Source: Calditrichota bacterium (GTDB lineage: Bacteria; Calditrichota; Calditrichia; Calditrichales; Calditrichaceae). From it: DNA of 47,291 nucleotides. Within the stretch, counting starts at the first letter, position 1. Every line of letters begins with the position of its first letter. Shown one piece after another: positions 1-8,211 of the stretch. The notes below the pieces were generated by a model, which ran no database searches, had not been told where the DNA came from, and worked only from the letters and a program-made list of their open reading frames with translations. Made by a program: the position numbers and the translations under genes. Where the stretch lies: the NCBI GenBank assembly GCA_013151275.1, contig JAADIP010000175.1, positions 1 through 47,291 on the forward strand, given 5' to 3'.

Positions 1-1280
1 CCGCCTGCCCAACCCGCCCACAATGCGTTATGGTACAATTGCGTGTATTCGGGCGACGGTACGTCGAAGCCGCCGAAAGTGTTGTAATAACCTGCTTCGC
101 CTAAAATGCCCGGTTTGCTAAAATCATTCCATATCTGTTGAGCGACATCGTAATAAAGGCGCGCGCTGCTGCGTAAAGGGTTGCCAGGATAAGACGAAAG
201 CCAGTCGGTTTCGTACAGATGGACATTAGGTATGTCGGTAATTTCGTAACCCTCGCTCCAGTAAATACCCCCGCTTTGCGAAGCCGTTGAGGGGCGTCGG
301 TGCGGATCGTTATCCCGGAAAAAGTCGTGCACCTTTTTAACCCATTGAGTCGCTTCTTTCTGACGACCCTTTTGCCAGCCGTCCGTCCCGTTGATTTCAT
401 TGACAATTTCCCAGATCGCCAACGAGCGCGAATAGCCCCAGCGGGCGATGAGGTAACGATATTGTTTTTTCTGATATTGCCAGGCAAGCGCATCCGAATA
501 AAAATCACTCACGTCGCAAACGTATTTGTAAGGATTATTATCCCACTGGTGCGCCCAAACCGTTTTTGACAACAAATCGTGAGGCCAAATCGCCAACATG
601 ATTTTTAAATTGCGTTCTTCCGCCCACTGAAGCACCTGGTCAATTCGTCCGCACTTGGTTTGATCGTAGCGACCGATGCCCGAATTCAGGGATTCTATTA
701 TCCCCTTTTCATCGTTGTACATGATATTCCAGTAGCCGAAAATATTTGCTCCCGAATTTTGCAAAAGCTCCAGTCCGTCGGCGCCGTTATTGATTCCCCA
801 GGGATAATACGCGCCTACCCCGTAAAAAGGCGTGCCGTCGTCGTATTCAAAATAATGCGGATTTTTTCGCGAAACCCTGATCCATCCGTGGTACCCTGAC
901 GAGTCCGCGAAAAACCGGTAATGCGGACTGAACGCGCTGTCGCCCTGATTGATCACCCGAACGTAAAAGCTCCATTGACCCGTTTCATTGGGAGCAAAAC
1001 GGATTTTCCAGGCGTTCTGAGTTTTGTAATTATCGTAAAAGCCGAAAATAGTCCACACGCTGTCCGAAGGCGAACGGAAAAAGGCTGTAACGTCGATCTC
1101 TTCCGGATTGTAGGGATTGCCGAACAATGCGTTTTTAATGTCAAGCTCAATTTCAACCTTTTCGTAAAGACCCACGGTTTGCGGAGTAATGTTTTTTACG
1201 TCAACGCTAACCTGCGCCCAAAGCGGAAACGCCCATATCACGGACAGAACAAAACAAAGAATACGGCGTCTTTTAATCAT
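1..1280 (-). CDS. Secreted DUF5060 + GH5-like glycoside hydrolase (partial, runs off left edge)
   Basis: Read by translating the complement from an ATG at 1280, preceded by AAGGAG with 6-nt spacing; the frame stays open to base 1, so the C-terminus is missing. It starts with a signal peptide (MIKRRRILCFVLSVIWAFPLWAQ region), followed by an N-terminal beta-sandwich of the DUF5060 type (about residues 24-130: V-E-L-D-I aromatic strands, then FAPNETGQWSFYVRV). A TIM-barrel hydrolase follows. AIWEIVNEING places the acid/base Glu near residue 295, and GILGEAGYYNT places the nucleophile Glu near residue 395; ARWGYS is typical of this group. The start is only 12 nt after the stop of the GH26 lipoprotein, so it is the last visible gene of the mannan operon. 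Beta-mannan or a related hemicellulose backbone is the likely substrate, inferred from neighbours; exact specificity cannot be read from sequence. Confidence 0.85.
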   Translation of the reverse strand, partial: MIKRRRILCFVLSVIWAFPLWAQVSVDVKNITPQTVGLYEKVEIELDIKNALFGNPYNPEEIDVTAFFRSPSDSVWTIFGFYDNYKTQNAWKIRFAPNETGQWSFYVRVINQGDSAFSPHYRFFADSSGYHGWIRVSRKNPHYFEYDDGTPFYGVGAYYPWGINNGADGLELLQNSGANIFGYWNIMYNDEKGIIESLNSGIGRYDQTKCGRIDQVLQWAEERNLKIMLAIWPHDLLSKTVWAHQWDNNPYKYVCDVSDFYSDALAWQYQKKQYRYLIARWGYSRSLAIWEIVNEINGTDGWQKGRQKEATQWVKKVHDFFRDNDPHRRPSTASQSGGIYWSEGYEITDIPNVHLYETDWLSSYPGNPLRSSARLYYDVAQQIWNDFSKPGILGEAGYYNTFGGFDVPSPEYTQLYHNALWAGWAG

Positions 1281-1292
1281 CTCGTCTCCTTA

Positions 1293-2702
1293 TTAATCCG
1301 AAATTGGCGTTTTAAACCTGTACATATCGGGCAAATCGGAGAGGAATAACGTAAAGTCGTCATTGTAAAAATCCATAAAATCGGGAACCGAAGGATGCCC
1401 CGGATAAGGCGCGAAGTGGTGTGTTTTACTGGCGTTTCGCCACACCGCGCCGTAGGCGATTTTTTTCGCCTGCGAGTGGTATTTGATCGGCTGCAGAAAA
1501 CAACGCGTAAACCAGTTCGGAATTTTCAAATTGGCTTCATCGCCGCTAAACCCGTAATAATCGCCCACTTCCGTCAATGCCGCTAATTTGTTCTTTTCTT
1601 CGGCAAACTGAACGGCGTAAACAACCCGATTCTGAAAACGCCTGATTTCTTCTTCGTCGCCGCGCCCGAAGTAAAAATCCAGACCCAAAATATCCACAAC
1701 ATCATCGCCCGGATAGTCATTAAGATATTCGTTTTTATTCGAAAACTGGTTGCCGTCCGGCGAAAAGGCGTAAATAAAATTTCGCACGCCGAGGGTGTCC
1801 CGTAAATAATGAACCGTAAAACGCCACAATTGAATATACTGTTCTTCGCTGCGATGCCCCTTACCCCACCAGAACCAGTTCCCGTTCTGCTCGTGGTAAG
1901 GTCTGAAGATTACCGGAATGGTTTCCCCTTTTTCCCCGCGCAAGCGTTTGAAATATGCGGCTAACTTCTTCAGTTTATTCTTGTAAAACGTGTGGTAATT
2001 GCCTCCCGGCAAAATTGACGTGACCACGTCATAATTGACTTTTTTGGCGTAAAATCCGCGCTTTTCCGGATCGTACTGATGCCAGCAAAAGGTGGTTACT
2101 CCGCCGTTTTGATAAGCGTATTTAACCTGAAAAGTGTAATGCTCCAAATCATCAGCCGAGGCGTTAAAAATGTGGTAGGCATCCCAGCTAAAAACAGCCG
2201 GGTAGTCGCCGCTTACATCTTTTACGTCCGAACGGGTGTCCATGCCGCTCCAGCCCACGCCGTAGCCTAACGCTTCGTGCATGCCAAAAAGAAGACGCTC
2301 CGGGGAAATGCGTTTTAAATTGTCGTAAAGATAGCGCGTTTGTTTTGTGGCGCGGGTATCCGTTAGCTGGTTAAGCGAAGAATTTACCGACGCTTCAAAT
2401 TCCGTTAAGCCGTCGTAAACCTCATTGGTTACGCTATCGATTTCCGCCTGAGAGGTCGATTTTTCAGCCTGCTTAATAAACCGCGACGCCCGATTGAGTA
2501 TTTCGCGGCAGACCTCAAACGCCGGTTGCGGGAACTCTCCCTCGCCTTCGCCCGCTACCGAATTTTTTAACAACGTTTTTCCGGTTAAAACAGCCTGATT
2601 TAATTCTTCTAACCGAGGATCCAAGGATTGCGGAGACGTCGATTCCTTACAGCTCCAAACCACGCCGGTAAAAATCAATATTCCCACAATCAATCGTTTC
2701 AT
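1293..2702 (-). CDS. GH26 endo-beta-1,4-mannanase, lipoprotein
   Basis: Hydrolyses internal beta-1,4-mannosidic bonds and is probably tethered to the outer membrane. A lipoprotein signal is clear (hydrophobic stretch ending VVWSC, lipid-modified Cys near residue 18). A helical segment follows (about 28-105), resembling a FIVAR-type three-helix spacer. The GH26 barrel covers the rest: FCWHQYDP, then FRPYHEQNGNWFWWG with the acid/base Glu near residue 270, and ALTEVG with the nucleophile Glu near 377. It ends shortly after the barrel with no T9SS tail. The ATG at 2702 is preferred over the in-frame ATG at 2708 because AAGGAG lies 6 nt before the former and abuts the latter. The same helical spacer plus GH26 architecture occurs in the next gene upstream, so the two are paralogues. 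Family assignment is strong; mannan specificity follows from GH26 and from the neighbours. Confidence 0.93.
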   Translation of the reverse strand: MKRLIVGILIFTGVVWSCKESTSPQSLDPRLEELNQAVLTGKTLLKNSVAGEGEGEFPQPAFEVCREILNRASRFIKQAEKSTSQAEIDSVTNEVYDGLTEFEASVNSSLNQLTDTRATKQTRYLYDNLKRISPERLLFGMHEALGYGVGWSGMDTRSDVKDVSGDYPAVFSWDAYHIFNASADDLEHYTFQVKYAYQNGGVTTFCWHQYDPEKRGFYAKKVNYDVVTSILPGGNYHTFYKNKLKKLAAYFKRLRGEKGETIPVIFRPYHEQNGNWFWWGKGHRSEEQYIQLWRFTVHYLRDTLGVRNFIYAFSPDGNQFSNKNEYLNDYPGDDVVDILGLDFYFGRGDEEEIRRFQNRVVYAVQFAEEKNKLAALTEVGDYYGFSGDEANLKIPNWFTRCFLQPIKYHSQAKKIAYGAVWRNASKTHHFAPYPGHPSVPDFMDFYNDDFTLFLSDLPDMYRFKTPISD

Positions 2703-2836
2703 CTTCATCTCCTTATAATCCGCGGCTTTTTCCGCGCAGCGCCCGGATCAACCCGCCGCTTTTTTTTCAGCCGACCGCCGTTCCTTGCGCTTTAAAGTCA
2801 TCTCTCCCGAAAAAGTAACGACAAAGTCATTTGACA

Positions 2837-5746
2837 CTATTTTATTAAAATCATTTTTTTAATCCGAATAAACGAACCCGATTTCAGTCTGTAAAAATAG
2901 ACGCCGCTCGGCAAAGTCCCCGCGTTAAAACGGACTGTGTATTTTCCGGCTGACTGAAACCGGTTGACCAGAGTAAAAATCCGTTCTCCCAAAATATTAA
3001 AAACCGTTAAATCGATTTTACCCGCTTCGGGAATTTGATAAGAGATTCTTGTTTCGCCGTTAAAGGGATTGGGATAATTTTGCATCAGCCGATACGACGT
3101 AATCGGGCGCGGCGCGTTTTCGACGCTCAACGCTCCGAGAATCTGCACTTCGGGCGCTCTCTTTTCCGAGAAATAAGCCCATTCTTCCTGATAGTCGATA
3201 ATCACCTGATAAGAAGAAGTGATAAGTTTTAAGTCAAACTTCAGGTCTGCGCTGTCGTCAGGCGCCTGGTGTACTTCGACCGATAAAACATTTTTGCCGG
3301 TTTTCAGATATTGAAGGTCCTGTTCGTCCAAAAGGATCTGCTTTGTGGATGATTCGTTTTGTACAGCCCAGGCATCATAACCCGATGCATTTTCCGGCAG
3401 ATTGATCCGCCCGGCTTCGTGTCCGTTTAAATAGAGAACCGCGCCGTTATCATAAGAAATAATAGCCGCCAACAGCGAAATTTCCTCTTTATTTTCTATT
3501 GTAAAATCTTTGCGAAAATAAACCGTTCGCGAATAAGAGAGCTCGGTATTGCCGTCGGTTTGCCCGCTAAAAACAAACGGCGCTTTTCCTGTTTTCCATT
3601 GACTTAAATCATATTTGGGATCAAACCAGTAAACGGGTCGTTGAAGCGTGTCCACTTTTACGTTAATGATCAAAGAGGCGTCCGTGGTATTTCCGAACAG
3701 GTCCTGCGCGCGAATAAAAATATTGAAATCGGCGTTTTGCTCCGCCAAAAGGGTGGTCGTGTGCTCAAACCTTGCCTGACCTTTTTCAAACTCAAATTTC
3801 ATGGAATCAAAAGACAGGTCTTCAAAATCATATTTTAAAATCGCTTTTTCGTTTGTCGTAACTGTCAGCTCCACCAGAGTGTCTGTTGCCAGAAAGGGCG
3901 ATTGCGGAAACTTGACAAAATTCGGAGGAAGCGTGTCAGCCTCAACAGGCGCGTACATGTCCGGTAAATCGCTTTCGAAAAAGGTGTAGGGATCGTCGTA
4001 AAATTTAAGAAAATCGGGAACCGAAGGATGACCGGGGTAAGGCGCGAAATGGTGGTTGGTATCCTGATTTCTCCACACCGCGGCGTAGCTGTAAAAATTA
4101 TTAATCGAATCGCCTTTAATGGCGTTCAGCAACACATTGGTAAAAAAGTCCGGAGTGTCCAATCCCTCCTGACCGACTTCGGTTAACGCCACAAGTTTCA
4201 GATCGTTAAGCGCCTGTTCGCCCACCCGGCGCAGACCGGTTTTAAAATTTTCCTTATCGACGGAATAGATCACATCGCCGAAATAGTGGTCAACTCCGTA
4301 AATATCGATAAAATCTTCTCCGGGGAAAATCTCTTTGTAATTTTTTCCCCAGTCGCTCCGGTTAAGCGAAGGAGAAATGGCGTAAAGCAAATTGTGAACG
4401 TTCAGCGAATCGCGCAGATAGGTTACGGTAAACCGCCACAAATCGATATATTGCTGAGTAGTGCAGCGAGTTTTACCCCACCAGAACCAGTCGCCGTTGT
4501 GTTCGTGATAAGGTCGAAAAATAACCGGAATCGATTCGCCCTTACCGCCGCGCAGCGATTTAAAAAACAGGGCTACTTTTTTTAACTTCTCTTTGTAGTC
4601 CTGATGATACTGACCTCCGGGCAGGATGGTCTGCACAATATTTTCATAATCAACGTTCCATGAATAAAACCCACGTCCCTGTGGGTCGTATTGGTGCCAG
4701 CTCATGGAAATAACCCCGCCTCTTTCGTAAGCCGAGGTAATCCGGTAACGCACCCTTTCCGGCTCTATATTGCGCGTAACTTTGTACATCTCTTCGCTGT
4801 AAAAAGCCGGATAATCGCCGCAGACGTCTTTAATATCGCTGCGGTCGTCGTCGCCGGTCCATCCCACACCGTAGCCGGTTGCATCCTGCATTCCAAAAAG
4901 CAAGGCTTTATCTTTCAGATAATCGAGGTTCAGGTACAGATAGCGCGTTTGGATTGTGGCGCGCTCATCGACCAGAGGAACTTCGGGAGCGTGAACCTTC
5001 GATTCGAAAACGGAACAGGCGTCGTACAAATTCCAGGCAGCTTCATCGATTTCCTGCTGGGTTAAGTCCGTTTTTTCAAAAACGGCTTCCGCTTCGAGAA
5101 TGGCGTTCCACAAAACTTGTTTGGAGCCCGAGGGAAACTGACCTTCTTCGGAGCCTTCAACCGAATGCCCGTACAGGGCGTGAGCGGCGTTGATCGCCCT
5201 TTCCAGATCGGAAATATTCAACAAATCAGCCGCGCGCACGGAATCCGCAATCCGCAGATCGTCAAAATAAACCGTTCCGCTGTTCGGCGTGGTGGAGCCG
5301 CCGTCCAGATAAAAATAGATGCGGTTCATTACCCGCGGCGACTGAGCTACAAGCTCAAAGGAATAGGTGTGCCATTGATTGTCCGCGGGCAGCATTGTCT
5401 GCAGCCAGTCGTTCGCGCCGTTATCGTAAATGGGCTTTAAGGTCAACTGCGTGGTTACATCCGATTTTACGCGGACGGTAATGTAGGGCGTTTGAGTGGC
5501 GTCGATTCGCTGGGACGGAGTGAAATTAAAATTATCCCATTCCCAGCTTGAAGACACGCGGTGGTAAACAATTTGAAGAGTGCTATCGACCGGATTCAAT
5601 TCAAACGTGCGTTTGGCGTCGGAAGGCACTTCCCAGCCGTCCAGATTATTATCGTTAAAATCTTCGACATAGCCGGCGACCTGAGCGTTTACTTTAAAAG
5701 AAATAAAAACAAAACACAAAACGAAAAACAAACGAACTTTTAACAT
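2837..5746 (-). CDS. Modular T9SS-secreted GH26 beta-mannanase with N-terminal CBM
   Basis: About 969 aa. Order: signal peptide (1-21, ending VNA), carbohydrate-binding beta-sandwich (about 25-175, ending SGTVYFDDLRI), helical FIVAR-like spacer (about 180-265), and GH26 barrel with MSWHQYDP, FRPYHEHNGDWFWWG (acid/base Glu near 413) and ALTEVG (nucleophile near 522). After this come an Ig-like strand region (about 610-700), a jelly-roll-like region (about 705-855) and a T9SS type A sorting domain (about 880-969, LMQNYPNPFNGETRISYQ and ending KKMILIK). It is predicted to be cell-surface attached or secreted. An upstream TTG at 5794 gives a longer frame, but the ATG at 5746 has AAAGAG 5 nt before it and starts the signal peptide exactly, so 5746 is chosen. 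The start lies about 45 nt after the phosphorylase gene. It pairs with the GH26 lipoprotein as a differently anchored paralogue. Confidence 0.93.
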   Translation of the reverse strand: MLKVRLFFVLCFVFISFKVNAQVAGYVEDFNDNNLDGWEVPSDAKRTFELNPVDSTLQIVYHRVSSSWEWDNFNFTPSQRIDATQTPYITVRVKSDVTTQLTLKPIYDNGANDWLQTMLPADNQWHTYSFELVAQSPRVMNRIYFYLDGGSTTPNSGTVYFDDLRIADSVRAADLLNISDLERAINAAHALYGHSVEGSEEGQFPSGSKQVLWNAILEAEAVFEKTDLTQQEIDEAAWNLYDACSVFESKVHAPEVPLVDERATIQTRYLYLNLDYLKDKALLFGMQDATGYGVGWTGDDDRSDIKDVCGDYPAFYSEEMYKVTRNIEPERVRYRITSAYERGGVISMSWHQYDPQGRGFYSWNVDYENIVQTILPGGQYHQDYKEKLKKVALFFKSLRGGKGESIPVIFRPYHEHNGDWFWWGKTRCTTQQYIDLWRFTVTYLRDSLNVHNLLYAISPSLNRSDWGKNYKEIFPGEDFIDIYGVDHYFGDVIYSVDKENFKTGLRRVGEQALNDLKLVALTEVGQEGLDTPDFFTNVLLNAIKGDSINNFYSYAAVWRNQDTNHHFAPYPGHPSVPDFLKFYDDPYTFFESDLPDMYAPVEADTLPPNFVKFPQSPFLATDTLVELTVTTNEKAILKYDFEDLSFDSMKFEFEKGQARFEHTTTLLAEQNADFNIFIRAQDLFGNTTDASLIINVKVDTLQRPVYWFDPKYDLSQWKTGKAPFVFSGQTDGNTELSYSRTVYFRKDFTIENKEEISLLAAIISYDNGAVLYLNGHEAGRINLPENASGYDAWAVQNESSTKQILLDEQDLQYLKTGKNVLSVEVHQAPDDSADLKFDLKLITSSYQVIIDYQEEWAYFSEKRAPEVQILGALSVENAPRPITSYRLMQNYPNPFNGETRISYQIPEAGKIDLTVFNILGERIFTLVNRFQSAGKYTVRFNAGTLPSGVYFYRLKSGSFIRIKKMILIK

Positions 5747-5790
5747 TTTAGCTCTTTCTTTCTGAAAAATTTTTAATACTCTCCCGATAA

Positions 5791-6978
5791 TCAAATTTTT
5801 TGAGAAGTAAGGATTTTTAAATTTTTCTCAATCAACTCATAGCGTTGTTTTACACAAACAGGAGATCTCAAACCGTCGGCTGGGGTATTTTTGACATAAT
5901 CGATCAGCCGGTCAACCGAAGACACGGCGACATGAATCCGCGTATCGCTCGAAGCGTAATAAATATAAATCGTTCCGTCATCGTCCGGAATCCAACCGTT
6001 GCTGAAGACAACATTGGAAACATCGCCGACGCGTTCTTCGCCCTGCGGCGCGATAAAATATCCTCCCGGACGAAACGTTACTCTTGAGGGATCGTCCGCA
6101 GCCGTCATGTAAAGATAAAGCACGTAGCGCAGTCCGGCGGCGGTATTTCGAACTCCGTGCGCCAAATGCAGCCACCCTTCGGGAGTTTTAATGGGCGGCG
6201 GTCCCTCTCCGTTTTTTGACTCCTTAATCGTGTGGTAAACCCGTTCATCGATAATTTTTTCTTCATGAATCACAGGATTTGTAATGTCCTCTGCCAGTCC
6301 CCATCCGATGCCCCCACCTTTACCGGTCTCGATAAACGATTCTTGCGGACGCGTGTAAAAGGCGTATTTGCCGTCAACAAATTCCGGATGAAGAACCACG
6401 TTGCGCTGCTGTTTGGACGGCGTTTTCAGGTCGGGCAGTCTTTCCCAGTTTTTTAAGTCTTTGGTTCGCGCAATTCCCGCCTGAGCTTCAGCCGCCGAAG
6501 TATCCCACTCGGGCGCGTCTGGATCTTTGCGCTCCACACAAAAAACCCCGTAAATCCAGCCGTCTTCGTGTAAAGTTAAACGCATGTCGTAAACGTTCAC
6601 GTCCGGCGCGTCGGTTTCCGGCAAAAGCACGGGATAATCCCAAAAACGAAATCCGTCGATTCCGCTCCTGCTCTCCGCCACGGCAAAAAACGATTTCCGG
6701 TCACTGCCTTCCACGCGAACCATTAAATAATACCTGTCGCCTATTTTGATCGCGCCGGGATTAAACGTAGCATTGATTCCCAGCCTTTCCGCTAAAAAGG
6801 GATTGGTCTGCGGATCGAGATCGAAGCGCCAGAAAACGGGTACATGTTCGCTGGTAAGAACCGGATATTTGTAGCGCTCGTAAAGTCCGTTGTAAAAATC
6901 GCTTTTCTCGTTTTTTCGTGAAATCAATTTTTCGTGATCTTCCAAAAGCCGCCGCAGTTTATTTTCGAAACCATTCAT
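5791..6978 (-). CDS. mgp: 4-O-beta-D-mannosyl-D-glucose phosphorylase (GH130)
   Basis: Cytoplasmic, no signal peptide. GH130 enzymes of this subgroup phosphorolyse beta-1,4-Man-Glc to alpha-mannose-1-phosphate and glucose. The family signature is nearly complete: [66 protein letters not shown] (split here as [12 protein letters not shown] / [10 protein letters not shown]) and GGGIGWGL. With the ATG at 6978 the Asp of VYDMR is residue 131, matching from memory the proton-donor Asp131 of the Bacteroides fragilis enzyme. A GTG at 6987 would add three residues but sits only 2 nt from the GGGAG site. It lies directly downstream of the 2-epimerase that makes its substrate from mannobiose, the classical Bacteroidetes mannan pathway. 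Confidence in function is high because family, subgroup motifs and neighbours agree. Confidence 0.95.
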   Translation of the reverse strand: MNGFENKLRRLLEDHEKLISRKNEKSDFYNGLYERYKYPVLTSEHVPVFWRFDLDPQTNPFLAERLGINATFNPGAIKIGDRYYLMVRVEGSDRKSFFAVAESRSGIDGFRFWDYPVLLPETDAPDVNVYDMRLTLHEDGWIYGVFCVERKDPDAPEWDTSAAEAQAGIARTKDLKNWERLPDLKTPSKQQRNVVLHPEFVDGKYAFYTRPQESFIETGKGGGIGWGLAEDITNPVIHEEKIIDERVYHTIKESKNGEGPPPIKTPEGWLHLAHGVRNTAAGLRYVLYLYMTAADDPSRVTFRPGGYFIAPQGEERVGDVSNVVFSNGWIPDDDGTIYIYYASSDTRIHVAVSSVDRLIDYVKNTPADGLRSPVCVKQRYELIEKNLKILTSQKI

Positions 6979-7011
6979 TTCAAACACTTCTCCCGTTAAA
7001 ATGTAACTTTT

Positions 7012-8211
7012 TTACAACCGCGAAATCAATTCCAGACAGGCTCGGATATTGTGGTAAGGTCCCTTCCATTCGGAGACCTTATAATTATTTAAATTCGGCA
7101 CGCCCTTACTGTTCACCTCGTAAAACCATTCGCCGTATTTCCAGTCAACCATGTTTTCTTCGATAAAGCGCCAGCTTTTTTCGAGGAATTCGAGATAGGT
7201 GGAATCGTTTGTTAAGCGATAGGCGTTGCAAAAACCGACCGCCGCTTCCGCCTGCTGCCACCACTCCGTGACAGCCAACAGCAGACCTTCTTCGGTTTTC
7301 TCCTTGTAAATTCCGCATTTCGGAGTCATTCCTTCTTTTATCGTCGAATTTACCAGCCTGACCGAAACGTCCTCTCCCTTTTGCCTTAACTTATCGGCGC
7401 CCAGCATATCCAAAGCTTCCATCAAAAGCCAGCTTGCTTCGATATCGTGCCCGAAAGAAACCGTGCCGGATTGCGGCGACCAGTCCTCGTCAAAAAACGA
7501 TTTCAAATGTCCGGTTGCGTCATCCCAGATGTGCTCATAAAAATCGATAACGATCTGCTTTAGCTGCTTTTTTAAATAATCGTCCCGCCAGACACCGTAA
7601 AGATTTGTGTAGGCTTCCATAATATGGAGATGGGTATTCATGGATTTTTTCTCGTTCAGGTCCTTTTCGCTTAAACGCATATCTTCCGCCAGGCTCCAGT
7701 CGCGGTTGGAAGTTTCCAGATACCCGGTGTATTTATTGTCGTAGTTGTGCTCTTCCATCAATCTGAAAATTTCAATCGCCTTCTGTAAAACCTGGGCGTC
7801 TCCCGTTATTTTGTAATATTCGGTCAGGGCGTAAACCGTAAAAGCCTGTCCGTACATTTTTTTCTTGTCATCCAGAATATTTCCCCGATAATCGAGCAGC
7901 CACAACATTCCGCCGTATTCTTTATCCCAGAATTTTTCCATTGTGTATTGGTAAGCCCGCTTCGCAAAATCAAGGAAAACTGGATCCGCGTACTTTTTGT
8001 ACAGTGCGGAAAACGTCCACAAAATGCGCGTGTTCAGGATTAATCCTTTGGGCGCATTCTTGACCGGAACGCCTTCGTTGGCGACCCTTCCCCAAAAACC
8101 GCCTTGCTCGTTATCAATCGAATATTCCAGCCAAAACGGCAGGATATTTTCGAACAGAACCTTTTTCACCCGTCCTTTAAGCGATTTTACCGCGTCATTC
8201 TTCGTACTCAA
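7012..8211 (-). CDS. Cellobiose (mannobiose) 2-epimerase, AGE superfamily
   Basis: Interconverts the reducing-end glucose and mannose of beta-1,4 disaccharides; here probably mannobiose to mannosyl-glucose for the adjacent phosphorylase. It is a cytoplasmic (alpha/alpha)6 barrel of about 399 aa, the normal family length. Visible family features are IDNEQGGFWGRV near the N-terminus, MYGQAFTVYALTEYY, NTHLHIMEAYTNLY, FGHDIEASWLL and EWKGPYHNIRACLELISRL; the conserved His residues in the NTHLH, FGHD and YHNIR motifs form the active site. No ATG lies near the N-terminus. TTG codons at 8217 and 8211 are both possible; AGGGAG is 8 nt from 8211 and only 2 nt from 8217, so 8211 is chosen. The start overlaps the end of the upstream mannanase gene by about 17 nt, implying translational coupling. 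Confidence 0.93.
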   Translation of the reverse strand: MSTKNDAVKSLKGRVKKVLFENILPFWLEYSIDNEQGGFWGRVANEGVPVKNAPKGLILNTRILWTFSALYKKYADPVFLDFAKRAYQYTMEKFWDKEYGGMLWLLDYRGNILDDKKKMYGQAFTVYALTEYYKITGDAQVLQKAIEIFRLMEEHNYDNKYTGYLETSNRDWSLAEDMRLSEKDLNEKKSMNTHLHIMEAYTNLYGVWRDDYLKKQLKQIVIDFYEHIWDDATGHLKSFFDEDWSPQSGTVSFGHDIEASWLLMEALDMLGADKLRQKGEDVSVRLVNSTIKEGMTPKCGIYKEKTEEGLLLAVTEWWQQAEAAVGFCNAYRLTNDSTYLEFLEKSWRFIEENMVDWKYGEWFYEVNSKGVPNLNNYKVSEWKGPYHNIRACLELISRL

